DNA of 64,000 nt, taken from assembly GCF_024338845.1 (NCBI RefSeq), contig NZ_CP101414.1:248001-312000 (forward strand), written 5' to 3'. This DNA is from Mycoplasma bradburyae (GTDB taxonomy: Bacteria > Bacillota_I > Bacilli_A > Mycoplasmatales > Mycoplasmoidaceae). How positions within the stretch are numbered: the first letter of the stretch is position 1; each line of letters opens with the position of its first letter. Of the stretch, positions 36,630 to 48,225 are shown piece by piece. Below the pieces are notes generated by a model. It saw only the letters and a list, made by a program, of their open reading frames with translations. It did not search any database and was not told the origin of the DNA. Made by a program: the position numbers and the translations under genes.

Positions 36630-37491
36630 CACTAAAAAAGCGTTAATAATCGACGGTAATTCTTTGGTTTTTAGAGCATTTTATGCAACGATTAATATGT
36701 ATGAATATGCAGTACAAAATAATATCAGACCTAACAATGGGATTAAGACAAGTTTATCTATGGTTAATAAGATTTTAGCTAAGGATAAATACGACTATGC
36801 TTTAATTGCTTTTGACTCTAAAGAAAAAACTGATCGTGCTAAATTGTATGATGCATACAAAGCTACAAGAAAAAAACCTGTAGAAGGATTAATTGAACAA
36901 TTAATTGCGCTTCAAGATGGTTTTAAATTTATGGGATTAAATGTTATTTCATCTCCAGGAATTGAAGCAGATGATTTAGTCGGGTCATTTAGTGTTCTAG
37001 CTACTAAAAATAATATAATCTCGCATATATATTCATCTGATCAAGATATTTACCAATTGGTAAATGAAAAAACTAAATTGTTTCAATTCGTTAAGGGTGT
37101 AACGATATTTAACGAAATTGATCACGTGAATTTTAATGAACACTTCCATGGATTAAATCCATTGGATGTAATTGAATATAAATCATTGGTAGGCGATAAA
37201 TCTGATAACATTCCAGGTGTTAAGGGGATTGGCGAAAAAACTGCCATACAATTAATTAAGGATTATCGAAATATTGATGGTATATACGAAAATCTTGATC
37301 GGATTAAACCATCGATTCGTAATAAATTAATTGAAAATAAAGATAATTGTTATTTATCTAAAAAACTAGCAACAATAAGAACTGATTGCTTAGAAGAACA
37401 TAATATTGAAGATTACAAAATCAAACCAATTGACGAAAGTAATTTTATTGGTTTTTGCGAATATTTTAATATAAATTATAGAAACTGATAA
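36622..37491 (+). CDS. 5'-3' exonuclease (stand-alone PolI N-terminal domain)
   Basis: This 289-residue flap/5'-nuclease is homologous to the N-terminal domain of DNA polymerase I without the polymerase part, normal for this group (MG262). Metal-binding motifs include 'IEADDLVGSF', 'SSDQDIYQL' and 'LVGDKSDNIPGVKGIGEKTA', the last being the helix-hairpin-helix. It removes RNA primers and flaps. ATG 36622 is chosen over an upstream TTG because it is conserved-looking (MNNTKKALIIDGNSLVFRAF). The penultimate codon is TGA (Trp), so the standard code shortens it by only one codon. Confidence 0.93.
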
Positions 37492-37493
37492 TT

Positions 37494-38318
37494 ATGCCAG
37501 AACTACCAGAAGTCCAAACTGTAATTAACTATTTAAAAGAAGAAATCATTAATCAAAAGATTAATGATGTTATTGTTAATGCTACTAAACTACTTAAAAA
37601 TTCAACGCCTGAAGAATTTAAAAAATTCTTAGTTGGCGAATCTTTTGTTGATATTAAAAGGATTGGTAAGTATATTATTTTTATTCTAACCAATGATAAA
37701 GTGTTAGTATCCCATTTAAGAATGGAGGGTAAATACAAGATTAATCAGTTTAATGCCGACTATGACCAACGCCATGTTTTAGTTAGATTTAAATTAGATA
37801 AATTTGAACTACACTACCATGACACAAGAAGATTTGGAACTTTTCATATTCACAGTATTGGTGAATATAAAGATCAAGATTATCTTAAGAAGTTGGCAAT
37901 TGATCCAACACAAGAAGAATGAAATTGGCAGTATCTTAAAAATAATGCCATTAAATCAAATAGAGCAATAAAATCAGTTATTCTAGACCAAGAAGTTGTC
38001 GCTGGTATCGGAAATATTTATGCTGATGAAATTTTGTTTTTATCCAAAATAAATCCAACTAAAAAAGCTAACGAATTAACTAATAAGCAATATAAAGATA
38101 TAGCGCAAAATGCTACGAAGGTTCTATTAAAAGCGATTGAATTAAACGGAACTACAATTTTTTCATATCAATTTAAAGAAAACCATGCAGGATCTTATCA
38201 AGAATATTTAAATGTTCATTTGCAAAAAGATAAACCTTGTAAAGTTTGTAAGTGTTTAATTAAGAAAACTAAGGTAAACAATAGAGGAACTTATTATTGT
38301 GAAAAATGCCAAAAATAA
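37494..38318 (+). CDS. mutM: Formamidopyrimidine-DNA glycosylase
   Basis: This 274-residue base-excision repair enzyme removes 8-oxoguanine. It begins MPELPEVQT, where Pro2 is the Schiff-base nucleophile and Glu3 is catalytic. 'HLRMEGKY' and 'DTRRFGTF' are DNA-contact motifs. 'DQEVVAGIGNIYADEILF' is the H2TH region. The C-terminal zinc finger is C-x2-C-x16-C-x2-C. TGA-Trp occurs at 37920. It starts 2 nt after the exonuclease gene and overlaps coaE by 20 nt. Confidence 0.97.
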
Positions 38319-38889
38319 GATTTTAATTTGTTTATCAGGTAAAGCATCGTGCGGGAAATCAATGCTAATTGATTTGTTAAATAAAGATGGTTATCAAACA
38401 ATTAAACTTGATAATTTAATTCATGAATATTACGAAAAAGGTAAATCGGGTTATCAATTTGTTTTAGATAATTTTGGTAGCGATTACATTGATAATGAAA
38501 AAGTTAATCGTAAAAAATTGGGTGATTTAGTTTTTAATAATCCTAACAAATTAAAACTATTAAACGATTTTGCTGAAAAAATTGTGAAATATCATCTAAA
38601 AAACATTGACAATCAAGGGATTATCATAGTTGAAGGTGCGGCTATTTATAACAATCAAGAAAGATATCTTGATATTTTTGATTATTTTGTTCTGATTCAG
38701 AGAGATCAAAACTTGATTGAAGATTCAATTCGTGCAAAATTCGCTTATTTAAAAGACTTTAATTTAAAAAAATGGAATCCAATTAAGGAAAATAAAAATT
38801 TCAAGTTTGATATTTGCATTCAAAATAATAGCGATATCATGAATGCTTATAATGAATTGAAAAATTTTCTAAAAAAAATTAATAGCTAA
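38299..38889 (+). CDS. coaE: Dephospho-CoA kinase
   Basis: This 196-residue P-loop kinase catalyses the last step of CoA synthesis. Walker A is GKASCGKS at residues 14-21. 'DNLIHEYY' parallels the family's 'DaD..ah.l', and 'IIVEGAAIY' matches the conserved 'P LL.E' strand. Start GTG 38299 lies within mutM; no nearer ATG precedes the P-loop. The mutM-coaE linkage is shared with Bacillus and with MG262.1-MG264, although the intervening HAD gene of M. genitalium is absent here. Confidence 0.9.
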   Translation: MKNAKNKILICLSGKASCGKSMLIDLLNKDGYQTIKLDNLIHEYYEKGKSGYQFVLDNFGSDYIDNEKVNRKKLGDLVFNNPNKLKLLNDFAEKIVKYHLKNIDNQGIIIVEGAAIYNNQERYLDIFDYFVLIQRDQNLIEDSIRAKFAYLKDFNLKKWNPIKENKNFKFDICIQNNSDIMNAYNELKNFLKKINS

Positions 38890-39017
38890 TGTGAATTATA
38901 ATCCACAATTTGTGGAAAACTTAACAAAAACCCCTAATATTGGGTATTAAAAATTGGGATAATTTTTTAAGTTTATTTTCTCTATTTATTATCGATTTTT
39001 TATCATATGAAAAAAGT

Positions 39018-39046
39018 CAAATATCTATTTTTAAGTTGCTTATACT
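39018..39046 (+). promoter_or_regulatory. Possible promoter of the dnaB-like gene
   Basis: TATACT at 39041-39046, with weak -35 similarity upstream. GGGGC at 39092-39096 precedes the ATG at 39102. The intergenic region 38890-39101 also has a short CCACAA/TTGTGG inverted repeat at about 38901-38914. Confidence 0.4.
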
Positions 39047-39101
39047 TTTAATGTCGCAAGTTGAAATACTAGCATTTGTAAGATAAAAAAGGGGCATTGA
39101 T

Positions 39102-40241
39102 ATGATTGATTACGAAGAGTTATACGAGATACATAAAATGAATGGTGGGTTTAGTGATTTTGGTCTCATCACTAATGTTTATATCCATATTCTAGGTCCT
39201 GATGCTACTATGTTTTATATGTGGTTGATTAATGATCATCAAGTATATATGAACGAGTTATGCAAGAAGAATACTTTACCTTTATCTCGTATCTTAAGTA
39301 GTTTAAGAATCTCTAAAAAACAACTAAACGATTTTAGAAATTTACTAGAAGGCATGAGTTTAATCAAAACTTATAAAGAAGAAAAACAATCTGATAAACA
39401 GATTATTTATAAATTTTGTTTAGCAAAAATGCTTGATTGAGAGAGTTTGGTTTCTCAAGAAGAAATAAAGAAAAGATTAATATCTAAAATAGGTCACGAG
39501 GAATACTTTAGATTAAGTAGTCTTTATTCTAATAAAAATATTGGCGGAAGTAATGTTAATGTCTCATCGACCTTTCATCAAGTTTATAAGCCTAATGGTA
39601 CTGATGAATTCAATCATATTATCAAACCAACAAAGACATTAGTTAATATTGATGATCTTTCGCTTAGTGATTTTGAAATATCTGAAGAAACTAAAACAGC
39701 ATTAATTAGTTTATGTGAATCATATAATCCTACTGAAGATGATTTGAAAAAAATTATTAATAGCACAGAAAACATTAATGATGTTTATGAATTAACGAAA
39801 GCTATCTCTGATTACACAAAAACTGTAGATCAAGTTGAAGACAATGCTATTCCGCAAAATATGTCTAGGAATGAAAGTTTCTATAGCGCATTTTGTCCTA
39901 ATGACTTAGAAATGAAAATTCTAAAAGAATATCGTACAATGAATAGCGAAAAATACTTAAGAGGTATTTATCGTAGAAATTTATTCCCTAGAGAAGTTGA
40001 ATTAATTGAAAAAATCAAAAAAGAGCATTCTAATAAAGAGCATATTGTTAATGCGATTTTAGATTTTGCCGCTCACTTTACTTTAACAGATCAGATTCAA
40101 TTTGAGTACGTAGAAAAAATTTCTAATACTTTAAAATTAAAGAATATAGCAAAATTAAACGATGCAGTTAAGTTTTTTAGAAAAGCATATCGTAATAAGA
40201 AAACTGATAATTTCAAATCTGCTGTAGCAAAAGGAAATTAA
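39102..40241 (+). CDS. DnaB/DnaD-like replication initiation protein
   Basis: This 379-residue protein reads TGA-Trp at 39438. The N-terminal region (about 20-110) looks like the winged-helix domain of Firmicute DnaB/DnaD. The C-terminal half has a DDBH2-like helical block ending in 'LNDAVKFFRKAYRNK', comparable to the DnaD 'YI..Il..W' region. In Bacillus the order is mutM, coaE, nrdR, dnaB, dnaI, and here it follows mutM-coaE, which supports the assignment. It would help load the replicative helicase at oriC. Homology is inferred from position and weak motif similarity. Confidence 0.65.
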
Positions 40242-40260
40242 AAGATCATAAAGATCAATG

Positions 40261-42027
40261 ATGGATAAAAAAAAGAATAAAGTAAATAAAAAGAATTTAA
40301 AAAAACAAGTTACTTATTTATGTGAAGAACTTGTTAATTTATATACTGATTGAGCTAATAATATCAGTAAATTATCTGACCCAAAATTGATCCATAAATT
40401 ATCACTTAATTTCGGTAAAATGATAGTTGATCAAAATAAAAAAATATCGAAATTAACAGTAGAAAACAACATTAAAAGAATTGATTATTCTGAGTATACT
40501 AGACCAAGAATTAATGCGATAAATGAATGTCTAAAACGATATTTAAATAAAAGTAATTACGATTACATATTTAGAATTAAAACGCGCGACGATTTTATTA
40601 AAGAAGAACATAAATTTAATACAAATAAAACTTTAGAATGATTAGATACAGAACTATCACCAAAATTAATTAAAAATGATTTTCTTGATAAAAAATGTCA
40701 TTCATATTTAATAGATTTGTATTCAAAAGAATTTAATAAAGATTCAAAAGAATTACTAAACAACGAAAAATTTAAAGAATTGTTTATAGATTCTTGTATT
40801 GATTATGAAAACTGTTATTTATTGCATTTCGATGAAGAAGGTAATAAAAAAACATTTGAGTACGCAAAATGTTATGATGGCAGCCATCTTCATAAAAAAA
40901 TTAAACAAAAGGGTGATGATTTTGTTTTAATAGAAGACCTTTGTGAATTTTATAAACAGTCGCCAGTTAGAAAATTTTATCGAAATATTATATATAAATA
41001 TTTGATTGAAGATGCATGAATTTTTGGAGAAAACAATCAAGAACAATTAAACAAAATTAATCAAGATTATTTGAATTATTCTCAAAATTCATTAAATATA
41101 GAAAATTTAAAAATAATCGATGAAAATAAACAAAATGTAATTGAATTTGCGATTAATAAACAAAACGTTTTAACGCAAAAACAACAAGAACAAATAAATG
41201 AGTTTATTCAATTTTTATTAATCAATAAAGCGAAATGACATAACAGAATAAGCTATATTAATTTTGATTACATTTACAAAAAAGAAAGCATTGATTTAGT
41301 AATTGATGAAGTTAATCTTAATGATTTAGATTATTTAATAATTTACTTAGATAACTTAAATGGAATTAATTATATAGATCAAAAAATTTGACAAATCATC
41401 GATTTCATAAAATCTATTAATAAAAGTTTGCGTAACAAACCTAAAACCAAGGTAATTTTCTTTAATAACATTAAAGTTCAAAATTTTATTAATCGTTTAA
41501 AGAGATGAAATAATGATTATGAATATGATGATCTAAAACAAGCATTAATCGATTTATTTTATGACAACAAATCTGTTGTTGATTTTGTGTTTAAAAAGAA
41601 CGATAAAAAACTAACTAAAAATAATTCTAGAAACATCGATGATAACAAACAGCATCTAAATAAAAAAAGAGTTAAAAATACCGATGATTTTAGTGATAAT
41701 AACGCTATTGATATAGTTAATAGTTACTTAGAAAATGATAAGGAATTATTTACAAATATAAGCGATATTATTAAAGAAAATAAAACTAATCAAGATGTTC
41801 AAAAGATTGATTCTAAAATAATAAAGAGAACAATACTTATTATTCATGAAATTGATAAATATTTAAATAAGGCTAATTTATCTTCATTAATCTTCACTCA
41901 GCATAAATCGCTGCAAGAAAAAATGCATTTAATTTATCAATTAGCTCATTTAGAAAAAAATAGAAAACTAGCAGATGTTATTGAAAATTCGCTATTAAAT
42001 GAATATTTCCAAAAAATATATTGGTAA
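40261..42027 (+). CDS. Unassigned protein in the position of the helicase loader DnaI
   Basis: This 588-residue Lys/Asn/Ile-rich protein reads TGA-Trp at 40351, 40639, 41017, 41236, 41389 and 41506. It starts 19 nt after the DnaB-like gene, where Bacillus has dnaI. 'DYLIIYLDNLNGINYIDQKI' followed by 'KTKVIFFNN' resembles a Walker B plus sensor 1 strand pair of an AAA+ loader. I find no Walker A (GxxxxGKS/T), so it could be a degenerate DnaI-like protein or something unrelated. The C-terminal 150 residues are charged and partly helical. The 42028-42193 gap after it shows nothing clear. Confidence 0.7.
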
Positions 42028-42193
42028 GAATATTTTAAAAAAAGAGCTGTTACATGTTTAGTAAATCATTAAAAAATAGAAGATTCTTATAAAAATTCTG
42101 GCATTTAAAAAAGGATTATGTTTAAGGCGGGTATAAATTTATAAATATAAATATCTATAAAAAGTAAAATATTAAGGTTATATTTATAAATAA

Positions 42194-44992
42194 ATGTCAG
42201 ATAAAAAAATAGGGTTAAGTAGTTCTGAAGCTAAAGAACTATACGAAAAAAATGGTCCAAACAAAATCAATATTGAAAAGAAAAAAAACTATTTTCTAGT
42301 TTTTCTTTCTCAATTTAAAGATTTAATGATCATTATATTGTTAATCGCTGTTATCGCTTCTTTTGCAGTAGCGATAGTCACAGGGATCAATCATCAATGA
42401 GATTTTGAACTTGATGGTGGAGCTTTAAAGATTGAATTTGTTCAACCTTTTATTATCTTGTTTGTTATAGTTGTTAATTCGCTAATTGGAACAGTTCAAG
42501 AAATAAAATCAGATCAAGCAGTTAAATCTTTAAATAAATTAAATGTTACGAAAGCTAAAGTATATCGTGATAATAATTTAGTTAATATCGATTCTAGTGA
42601 ATTAGTAGTAGGAGATGTTATTGTTTTAGAGTCGGGTGATATTATACCTGCTGATTGCAAGATTATTGAATCTAGTAATCTCTATTCGAATCAGTCGATA
42701 TTAACCGGTGAATCCTTGCCGGTTAAGAAAATGGTTTATAAAGATGAACCAAAGGATATATCAACTATTGAAAGAAATGACTATTTGTTTTCAGGTTGTT
42801 CTATAACCAATGGTCACTCCTTATGTGAAATCGTTAATACGGGAATAAAAACAGAAATTGGAAAAATTTCTTCTTTAGTTAATAATCAAAAAAAACAATT
42901 ATCGCCATTACAAATTAAATTAGAAAAACTTTCTAAAATTTTTGGTTACAGCGGAATAGTTTTATTTTTTATCGCTTTTATTATTCAAATCATATTAAGT
43001 GGTGTTGATAACTTTAAAGATAATTGATCAACAGCACTAACTGCTTCCATTTCATTAGCTGTAGCAGCAGTTCCTGAAGGTTTAAGTACATTTGTTTCGA
43101 TTATTCTTGCATTGGGAATTAAAAATATCGCCAAAGAAAAAGCAATAATTAAAAAACTAGCTTCAATCGAAACGTTAGGGTCGGCAGCAATTATTTGTTC
43201 AGACAAAACCGGTACAATTACGAAAAATCAAATGTCTGTTGTTGGCTTATGAACAAATGGTAAAGAAATTGAAAGTGAATTAAGCGAAGAACATAAAAAT
43301 TTATTAATTAATTCGATTTTATGCTCTACGGCTAAAATTAATTTTGATGAAAATAACAAGATGATTGAAGTAGGTGATCCTACTGAAACTGCTTTAATAA
43401 GATACGGAATCGAAAATAAATTCTATGATGCTAAACAATTTAGTGATTATGAAATTAAAGTAAATCCATTTGATTCTGTTAAAAAAATGATGTCAGTTCA
43501 AATTTATAACAAATCAACAAATAAAGGTATGTTGATTGTTAAGGGGGCTGCTGAATCAATTATTAATATATCGAATAATGATAATTCAGATGCATACTTA
43601 AAACAAATAAAAAAATATGCAGATTCTGCTTATAGAACTTTAGTAGTAGCATATAAAGAAATTGATAAAATTTACGGTAATTTTGACGAAATTGAAAATA
43701 ATTTAAAACTTCAAGGGATAATCGCCTTAATGGATCCTCCAAGAGAGGAAGTTGTTCATTCAGTTAATGTTGCTAAAGCTGCTGGTATCAAACCGATTAT
43801 GATTACTGGTGATGACCTAAATACAGCTAAAGCAATCGCTAAACAAGTTAATATTTTTGATGAATCTAAAGATTTAGCTCTTACATCTGCGACGCTTAAA
43901 GAAATAGATGATCAAACCTTAAAAAAAGATATTGAAAAATATTCAGTATACGCAAGAATGTCGCCAGAAGATAAAATGAGAATTATTGATGCGTGACAAG
44001 CTAATGATCAAGTAGTTGCTATGACTGGTGACGGAGTTAATGATGCTCCTGCACTTAAGAAAGCAGATATTGGTTGTGCTATGGGGATTACAGGGACTGA
44101 TGTAGCTAAAGAAACTGCTGATATGATTATTGTTGATGACAATTTCTCGACAATAATTAAATCGGTTGAATCTGGTAGAAAAATTTACCAAACGATTAAG
44201 AAAGTTATTCAAAATCTTTTAATTACATCAATAGCTGAAATCTTAGTTGTTTTAATTGGTTTGATTGTTATGTTACCGATATTTAAATCTATTATTAACA
44301 ATAATGCCGAACTATTAAATAAATTTAAGTTAAACAATATTGATATTAACGATTTATTCGAGAAATTTACGTTGTTTTCAGCTGCGCAATTGTTGTGAAT
44401 AAATATCTTAACTCACGGATTTCCAGCCATTGCTTTAGGAATTCAAAAATCAAGAAATCAAGTAATGAATGTAAGGCCTTATTTTAAGTATGAAAACATT
44501 TTTGCTAGAAGAATGGGCATCGATTTAATATGACAATCATGTTTTATTTCAATAATGTCATTGCTTGCTTATAGTATCGGGATTAGTTATGCTTTAAATT
44601 CAACTGATATCCAAACAATTAAATCGTTTAATTTAATCGGTTCTTCAATGAGTTTTATAGTATTAGGAATATCTGCTTCAATTCATTGTTTAAATTTAAT
44701 GACAGATTCGACTTTATTAAAAGCATCAATAAGACATTATTGATTGGTATATCTTAGTGCGATCTTCTCAGTTAGTTTAATTTTATTAGTATCGTTAATT
44801 GGGAAGATATCTTTTGTATTTAAAATGGATGAAAACTTTATTAATAAACCAGAATTAATTGGTTATAGTCTTCTAATGAGTTTTAGTATAGTCCCTGTAA
44901 TGGAGATTTATAAGCTTTTTACAAATAAAGTGGCTATCAAAAAAGAACCTATAAATGGATTCAAGATGATTACAAAAACACTAAGCAGATAA
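42194..44992 (+). CDS. P-type cation-transporting ATPase (type II, Ca2+-like)
   Basis: This 932-residue membrane pump has 8-10 membrane spans. TGES is at 171-174 (actuator domain). The phosphorylated Asp is 337 in CSDKTGTI. The nucleotide domain has 'KGAAESI', and '[16 protein letters not shown]' sits at about 610-625. The N-terminal cation-ATPase domain begins '[18 protein letters not shown]'. TGA-Trp occurs at 42398, 43025, 43250, 43994, 44396, 44531 and 44741. It resembles MG071. Calcium export is the family's usual role, but ion specificity cannot be settled by eye. No SD precedes the ATG. Confidence 0.93.
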
Positions 44993-45010
44993 ACTAAAAA
45001 TTATTTTTAA

Positions 45011-45016
45011 TATAAT
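45011..45016 (+). promoter_or_regulatory. Promoter -10 of the asnS operon
   Basis: TATAAT lies 47 bp before the asnS start, after the P-type ATPase stop. Confidence 0.5.
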
Positions 45017-45063
45017 TTACAAGTCATAACATTTAAGAAAAATTATTAAGATAAATAAACATT

Positions 45064-46434
45064 ATGCAACTTATTGAAATTAAAGAACTACTTAGTTCTC
45101 ACTCGAAAAGAGAAGGTGAAGAAGTAGTATTAGTTGGAGGTTTTAAATCTATTCGTTCATCTGCAGCGATTGGATTTATTGCTTTTTCTGACGGCACTTC
45201 TCTTGAAACAATTCAAATCGTATTTAAAAAAGAAAGCATCGCTAATTTTGATGAAATCAGTAAGTTAAATTTAGCGTCTACAATTTTAGTTAAAGGTATT
45301 GTTAGAAATACCCCTGATAAAAAACAACCATTTGAAATTCAAGCTTCTAAAATTTTAGTTTTAAAAGAAGCAGACGCTTCATACCCATTACAAAAGAAAG
45401 CTCATGGTCCTGAATTCTTACGTGAAAATGCTCACTTAAGACCTAGAACTAATAAGTTTTATGCGATCATGAAGATTAGAAGTGAATTAGCGAATGCGTT
45501 CTTTGAATTTTTCAAAAATAATGACTTCTTATATGTTCATGCACCTATTATCACATCTAATGATGCTGAAGGTGCTGGTGAATCATTCGAAGTAATCAGT
45601 GCTAATGAACCAAATTATTTCAATAAAAAAGCAAGCTTAACTGTTAGTGGTCAATTCGCTTCAGAAGCATATTCTCAAGCGTTTAAACGTGTATTTACTT
45701 TTGGGCCTACATTCCGTGCAGAAAAATCACACACTTCTAAACATTTATCAGAATTCTGAATGATTGAACCAGAAGTTTCATTAATGGATTTAGAAAAATT
45801 AACAATCCTTATGGAACAATGCATTAAGCATGCAATTTATTATTTATTTGAATATGCTAGACCAGAACTAGAATGATGTAATGAAAATCTAGAACCAGGT
45901 TTAATTGAAAAATTAAATAATGTGGTTAATAACGAATTTGCTAGAGTTGAATATCGTCAAGCAATCGAAATTCTTAAAAAAGCTGTGGCTGAAGGTGTTA
46001 ATTTTGAAGTTAAAGATATCGAATTTGGAATGGATCTTAAAACTGAACATGAAAGATACATCTGCGAAAAAGTTTATAAAGCGCCTGTATTCATTGTTAA
46101 CTATCCAAAAGCAATCAAAGCTTTCTACATGAAACAAAACGATGATAATTTAACTGTTGCTGCTACTGATTTACTAGCTCCAGGCATCGGTGAAATCTGT
46201 GGTGGTTCTCAACGTGAAGACAGCTACAACAAATTATTAAGTCGTTGTTTAGAATTAGATCTAGATCCAGAATTTAATAACTTGCAATGATATTTAGATC
46301 TAAGAAAATACGGTTACTACCGTTCAGCAGGTTTTGGTTTAGGGTTTGATCGTCTATTAATGTATGTTACAGGTTGTGACAACATTCGTGACGCAATTCC
46401 TTTCCCTCGTTTCCATGGGCAACTTGATTTTTAG
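45064..46434 (+). CDS. asnS: Asparaginyl-tRNA synthetase
   Basis: This 456-residue class IIb enzyme has an N-terminal OB-fold anticodon-binding domain (1-115) and a catalytic domain. Motif 2 is '[21 protein letters not shown]'-type, with TGA encoding the next Trp. Motif 3 is '[15 protein letters not shown]' near the end. The loop '[13 protein letters not shown]' separates AsnRS from AspRS. It corresponds to MG113 and overlaps pgsA by 20 nt, as in the MG113-MG114-MG115 order. Confidence 0.96.
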
Positions 46435-47053
46435 AAACATCCCTAATTTTTTAACTGCTTTAAGAATTTTTTTACTAATCCCAATTTTAGTATTATTTTA
46501 TTTTAGTCAATCTGATAAAAATACCGTTTATCAGATTGATTTTGCATCTTTAGATACTCTAAGAATAAACCTTTATTTCTTGATTATTGGGATCTTATTT
46601 GTAGTTGCGTCAATATCTGATTTTTTAGATGGATATTTAGCAAGAAAATATAAATTAGTATCAACATTTGGGAAAGTATTTGATCCGATAGCGGATAAAC
46701 TATTGGTAAACAGCGTACTAATTTACTTTGCTTATATTGGTGTTGTTAATTTTTATTTAGTAATTATCCTAATCCTTAGAGATACCTACATTGACGGTCT
46801 AAGAATGTTTGTTTCGACTAAAAATATTGTTGTGCCAGCTAATATTTTTGGTAAATTAAAAACAACAGTTCAGATGTTAGCAATCATTGTTACATTCTTT
46901 ATTCGTGGACAGTTTTCTTCAACAAATACTATTGTTGATCAGGTTTTTAATATAGGTTATTATTTAGCTACTTTCTTATCAGTATTATCTGGCGGAATTT
47001 ATTCTTATCAAATCTTTAAGAAATTTAAAACGATTAATATAAACACAAAATAA
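46415..47053 (+). CDS. pgsA: CDP-diacylglycerol-glycerol-3-phosphate 3-phosphatidyltransferase
   Basis: This 212-residue membrane enzyme makes phosphatidylglycerophosphate. The CDP-alcohol phosphatidyltransferase signature D-G-x2-A-R-x8-G-x3-D-x3-D is seen as [20 protein letters not shown] continuing IAD. There are five to six hydrophobic spans. Start ATG 46415 overlaps the end of asnS and is followed by the typical '[15 protein letters not shown]'. It corresponds to MG114. Confidence 0.95.
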   Translation: MGNLIFRNIPNFLTALRIFLLIPILVLFYFSQSDKNTVYQIDFASLDTLRINLYFLIIGILFVVASISDFLDGYLARKYKLVSTFGKVFDPIADKLLVNSVLIYFAYIGVVNFYLVIILILRDTYIDGLRMFVSTKNIVVPANIFGKLKTTVQMLAIIVTFFIRGQFSSTNTIVDQVFNIGYYLATFLSVLSGGIYSYQIFKKFKTININTK

Positions 47054-47063
47054 AGCGATTAAA

Positions 47064-47540
47064 ATGATTGATTACAAAGATATAATAGTTAATGCCTTAA
47101 TTAAAAATAATTGAACAATAGCCATAATTGAATCGCATAGCAACGGAATAATCGCTAACGCTTTATTAGTTTCTAATAAACTAGATAAGTTGTTTAATGG
47201 TTCAATGGTTTTTAAAAATTCTAATAGCATTAATAATTTCATTAAATTAAATAAATGCCAACCAATTAACAATGACCAAATCTGGTCAATTAATGAACAT
47301 GATTACATATCTCAAATCGCTAATAGATATTTTAAATCTGATGTTCTGATTAACTTTATACATTTTGATCAACATAAAACTAAGGAGTTAATCTTTAGTT
47401 TTATTATTAAAGATAAAACAATACAACATACAATTGACTTATCAAAATACGAATCAGATAACTATATCCATCCAGTAAGCATGATCCTATTAAGTAAATT
47501 GATGGAAGAATTAATCTTGATTAATGAAACAAAAAAATAA
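47064..47540 (+). CDS. CinA C-terminal-like protein with altered motif
   Basis: This 158-residue protein corresponds in position to MG115. 'LIKNNWTIAIIESHSNGIIANALL' parallels the CinA/PncC start 'L...g.tia.AESCTGG.ia..l', but the catalytic ESCTGG reads ESHSNG. Nicotinamide-mononucleotide deamidase activity is therefore doubtful. The rest is divergent. TGA-Trp occurs at 47112. It overlaps the next gene by 17 nt, so it lies in the asnS-pgsA operon. Confidence 0.7.
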
Positions 47541-48225
47541 AACAGTTGGCGTTATTTTAGCTAGCGGTTCTTCTAGAAGATTGAATTTAACTAAACAACT
47601 AAAACAGTTTTATTTAGTTGACAATAAAATGATCTATGAATACAGTCTCGATCTTTTTTTATCATCTAAATTATTTAATGAGATATATTTAGTTGTTAAT
47701 CGAGAATATTTAGAACAAATCCAAGCTAAACATATTAATCAAAAAGAAGTTAATGTTATTCAAGGATCAACAATCAATCGGCATGCATCTTTTATTAACG
47801 CTATAAATAAAATAAAAGATAAGTACGATGGCGACACAAAGCTTATTATTCATGACAGTGCTAGAGCCAATATTAATAAGGAATGTTTAATCGATTGTAT
47901 CAATGAATTAGATAAATCCGAAGTTGTTACTCTATATTATGACATTTCTTCAACAGTTATCTCGATTGATGAAAATAATCAATTCAAGAATCTTCTTGAT
48001 CGAAATAAGACTAAAATGATCTATACTCCCCAAGGGACTTGATTAAGAAATATAAAAGATTTAACTAATATCAATGAAGATTATTTAGATTTAACTCATT
48101 TTTTATTAAAATTAAAGGGTATAAAACCCCATTTGATAAGGGCTAATATTGATTGTTTCAAGATAACTACACTAGATGACTTAAAGCGTTTTGAAGCATT
48201 AATAAAATACAAAGAAAATGAATAA
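47524..48225 (+). CDS. IspD/TarI-type cytidylyltransferase
   Basis: This 233-residue protein has a nucleotidyltransferase fold. The CTP-binding 'VILASGSSRRLNLTKQLKQF' matches the 'AaG.g.R.....pKq' signature. 'HDSARANINKECL' matches the conserved 'hDaaRp.v' and 'YTPQGTW' the 'TPQ.F' motif. IspD makes CDP-methylerythritol, and TarI or related enzymes make CDP-polyols. No other pathway gene is adjacent, so the acceptor is open. TGA-Trp occurs at 48040. It overlaps the next start by 8 nt. Confidence 0.8.

Noticed and set aside
36622..37491. Truncated DNA polymerase I pseudogene
   Set aside because: A stand-alone 5'-3' exonuclease domain is the normal form in this mycoplasma group; the motifs are intact and it is translationally coupled to its neighbours.
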